A DNA stretch of 10,000 nucleotides, taken from Botryococcus braunii (taxonomy: Eukaryota; Chlorophyta; Trebouxiophyceae). Where the stretch lies: assembly GCA_002005505.1 (NCBI GenBank), contig KV908676.1, forward strand, positions 124,811 through 134,810. Reading direction: 5' to 3'. The notes below the pieces were generated by a model, which searched no databases, had not been told where the DNA came from, and saw nothing but the letters and a program-made list of their open reading frames with translations. Positions within the stretch are counted from its first letter, which is position 1. Every line of letters starts with the position of its first letter. A program made the position numbers and the translations under genes. Shown piece by piece: positions 8,361-10,000 of this stretch.

Positions 8361-8858
8361 GCCAGCACACGTGTTCGAGCACATGCCTCTTGTGCGTGCG
8401 GGCACGGACGCACAAGCGGGGCAAGTGAGAATGTTGAATTTGGTGTTCCCATACCGTTCCAGGTTGTTTTTAGGGAGTGCATCCGACAGAGGGTATTACC
8501 CATGTTCCCCAGCTTGCAATGAAGGCTTCTAAAATGTAATACGCAAAACACGCACACCTACACATTTGCATACTCCTATACACGCAATAACATGGTAAAG
8601 GTTTAGCAAAACAATTGTGTCTTGTTCAGCCTGGGTTCGAATTCCTTCACATATTCGAAGAACGAGTAGTTGTTCCAGTTTTGCACCCCACCGGGAAGTT
8701 CAGAGAGCCATTCACACTTCCTTCAACTTTCAAGCACCCTTCGGCACGTGCAGGAGCACCGATGGCCAATCATCCATTTCACCATCGGTAGATCGAATTC
8801 GCGTCCCTGAGGCACCAAAAGATTGAAACACAACCTTGAGCTACCGACACGGCTATCA

Positions 8859-9156
8859 CTCCACACCCCGATGAGCAAAATCCCACCCTTGCACTCCAGA
8901 CATGCTCATCATCCCACACCCGGACGAACGGGAACCCCCCCCCCCTTCCACTCTAGACATGCTCATCATTCCACGGTCCAACGATTGGAAACCCACATCT
9001 GCACTCCAGACACACTCAACACTCCACACCCGAACGAGCAGGAACCCCACCCTCGCATTCCAGACATGCTCATCATTCCACACCCAGACAAGTGGAAACC
9101 CTTGCACTCCAGACATGCACATCATTCCACATCAAAAGGACGCGGTAACCCGCTCG
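8859..9156. repeat. ~52-bp minisatellite, five units plus a partial
   Basis: Units start near 8891, 8949, 9002, 9056 and 9105, each opening 'cactccagacatgctcatca' or a close variant. Each continues 'ttccacacccgNacgaNNgg' and 'aaccc'. A partial unit is at 8859-8890. Unit lengths differ by a few bases (49-58), partly through a C-run of 11 at 8935-8945. Confidence 0.85.
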
Positions 9157-9371
9157 TGGCCCCTACCAGAAGGGGTTGCACCCACACCGAAAGGTGTCAC
9201 GACTTTAAATGTAAAAAAGGCGTTTAACAGAGGAAGCAAGGCCGTCCTTCTGTGTTTTATTTTTATAAGGGAAGTGCTGCTCAGTCTGGGTTGCTCAGTT
9301 GGGTGTTCAATTGCTGGGAGTATTGGGGAGGGAGTTTACGCCTCTCGGCCCCATCACCTTTTCCATTTCAT

Positions 9372-9415
9372 CCCCCCCCCCCCAACCCCAAAAAAAGAAA
9401 GGGAAAAAAAAGGAA

Positions 9416-9446
<31 letters not shown>

Positions 9447-9480
9447 CCAAGAACAACAACAACTACAACACCAACAACAA
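9372..9480. repeat. C-run, A-rich stretch and (CAG/CAA)n triplet tract
   Basis: Twelve C at 9372-9383, then A/G-rich sequence, then CAG and CAA/AAC triplets at 9420-9480. It sits about 35 bp beyond the exon 1 donor in gene orientation. The apparent poly-Gln plus-strand frame is a by-product. Confidence 0.88.
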
Positions 9481-9515
9481 AGTCGAGGGAAAAGGGTTAT
9501 AGGGGACGCGTTCAC

Positions 9516-9691
9516 CTGGATGCTCTGGGACATTTGCACGGCGCCGGGCGCAGTCGTGGCCGTAATAGCCGGGCCAGCAGCGGCAGAAGCCCAGGCGGCA
9601 CTCCCCCTTGCCGCTGCACTGGTTCAGGCAGAACTGCTCCGTTGGGGTCATGCAGTACGGCCCCTGCATCCCGTCCAACAGGCATGGGCAC
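9516..9691 (-). CDS. Exon 1 (visible): EGF-like cysteine module of the exostosin-like protein
   Basis: The exon gives 58 codons plus one split base at each end. It contains CPCLLDGMQGPYC, then a compact EGF-like unit with six cysteines: C-x3-C-x5-C-x4-C-x-C-x8-C, ending at GYYGHDC. A module of this kind ahead of the exostosin domain is common in green-algal exostosin-like proteins and probably lies in the luminal stem. The acceptor is cctgttgcag|G (AG at 9693-9692) and the donor is CCAG|GTGAAC (GT at 9515-9514). The donor leaves phase 1 and joins exon 2 as a Gly codon. The preceding exon must end in phase 2 and is not visible below 10000. A similar splice-acceptor-like segment 72 bp further upstream (9763-9790) is a duplicated copy. 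The opposite strand is also open here, but that frame has no recognisable family. Confidence 0.85.
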
Positions 9692-9790
9692 CTGCAACAG
9701 GCACCTTCAGGTTGTCTTCCAAAAATGCACCCACGGACCACATTTGTTGACAGGCCCGGAAGTCTGCAGCAGGCACCTCCAGGTTGTCAT
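9691..9790. repeat. 72-bp-spaced duplicated segment spanning the exon 1 acceptor
   Basis: 9691-9718 and 9763-9790 match at about 24 of 28 positions (core 'tgcaNcaggcacctNcagg' plus 'ttgtc'). The first copy carries the acceptor used for exon 1 on the minus strand; the second has an equivalent 'gcctgctgcag' acceptor. Confidence 0.7.
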
Positions 9791-9945
9791 GCAGAAGCAC
9801 AAGGGATCACATGCAACAGCACGAGCATCTGCACGAGGCATGGAAAAAAAGGGGGGGGCAAAATAATTGCATCCGATACGCCTGGACATCTGCAAAAGTT
9901 GCCTCTGCACTCTGTGCGGTAAAAAGCAGCCTCCTGCAAAAAACC

Positions 9946-9972
9946 AAAAAAAAAAAAAAAAAAAAAAAAAAA
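9946..9972. repeat. Poly(A) run of 27
   Basis: A homopolymer of 27 A on the plus strand, in the intron upstream of exon 1. No target-site duplication or retroelement body was recognised beside it. Confidence 0.9.
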
Positions 9973-10000
9973 CGGAGTTTTACTTGTTCGTTATTCTGTG

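Noticed and set aside
8625..8660. tRNA T-arm-like 'gggttcgaattcc' at about 8633
   Set aside because: No matching stem pairing, A-box or cloverleaf could be built around it.
8902..9866. Long plus-strand frames (282 and 204 residues) with a poly-Gln or poly-Asn stretch
   Set aside because: They run over the 52-bp minisatellite, the CAG/CAA tract and then antisense to exon 1. No family resemblance is seen, while the minus strand there is a clear EGF-like module.
9946..9972. Poly(A) run as the tail of a retroposon
   Set aside because: No element body, promoter boxes or target-site duplications were recognised; several other homopolymer runs occur in the window.

Overview
This is eukaryotic nuclear DNA, most likely from a chlorophyte green alga. 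The window is intron-rich and crowded with dinucleotide microsatellites and minisatellites. Its one recognisable gene encodes an EGF-like plus exostosin glycosyltransferase, an architecture typical of volvocalean algae. A Dunaliella-type genome is my best guess, from long repeat-filled introns and family resemblance; it is an inference, not something the sequence proves.

The window holds one minus-strand gene, partial at both ends. I reconstructed eight exons, in gene order: 9691-9516 (EGF-like module), 7671-7494 (linker and start of the exostosin domain), 6026-5948, 5187-5067, 4468-4281, 2921-2799, 1883-1600, and about 523-381. Every intron between these exons has GT..AG ends. The codon phases match at every junction, and the joined protein follows the exostosin (PF03016, GT47) motif order. 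The signal/membrane-anchor exon(s) lie above position 10000 and the C-terminus lies below position 1. Exons make up about 13% of the window.

The first six exons are open and clean. The last two are not. Exon 7 has two apparent single-base deletions, and exon 8 has about six single-base indels in 55 bases. Either the 3' part of the gene is decaying or the consensus is poor around a very large CA/GA microsatellite in the intron between them.

The remaining sequence is intronic. It contains (CA)n, (GA)n, (CT)n and (GAAT)n tracts, homopolymer runs, a 16-bp minisatellite of 20 units (5592-5919), a ~52-bp minisatellite (8859-9156), a palindrome-bearing CACATGTG repeat field (6355-6660), and a diverged repeat field (3181-3615). 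I found no second gene, RNA gene, CRISPR array or intact transposon. The long open frames over the repeats are artefacts of repeat periodicity.
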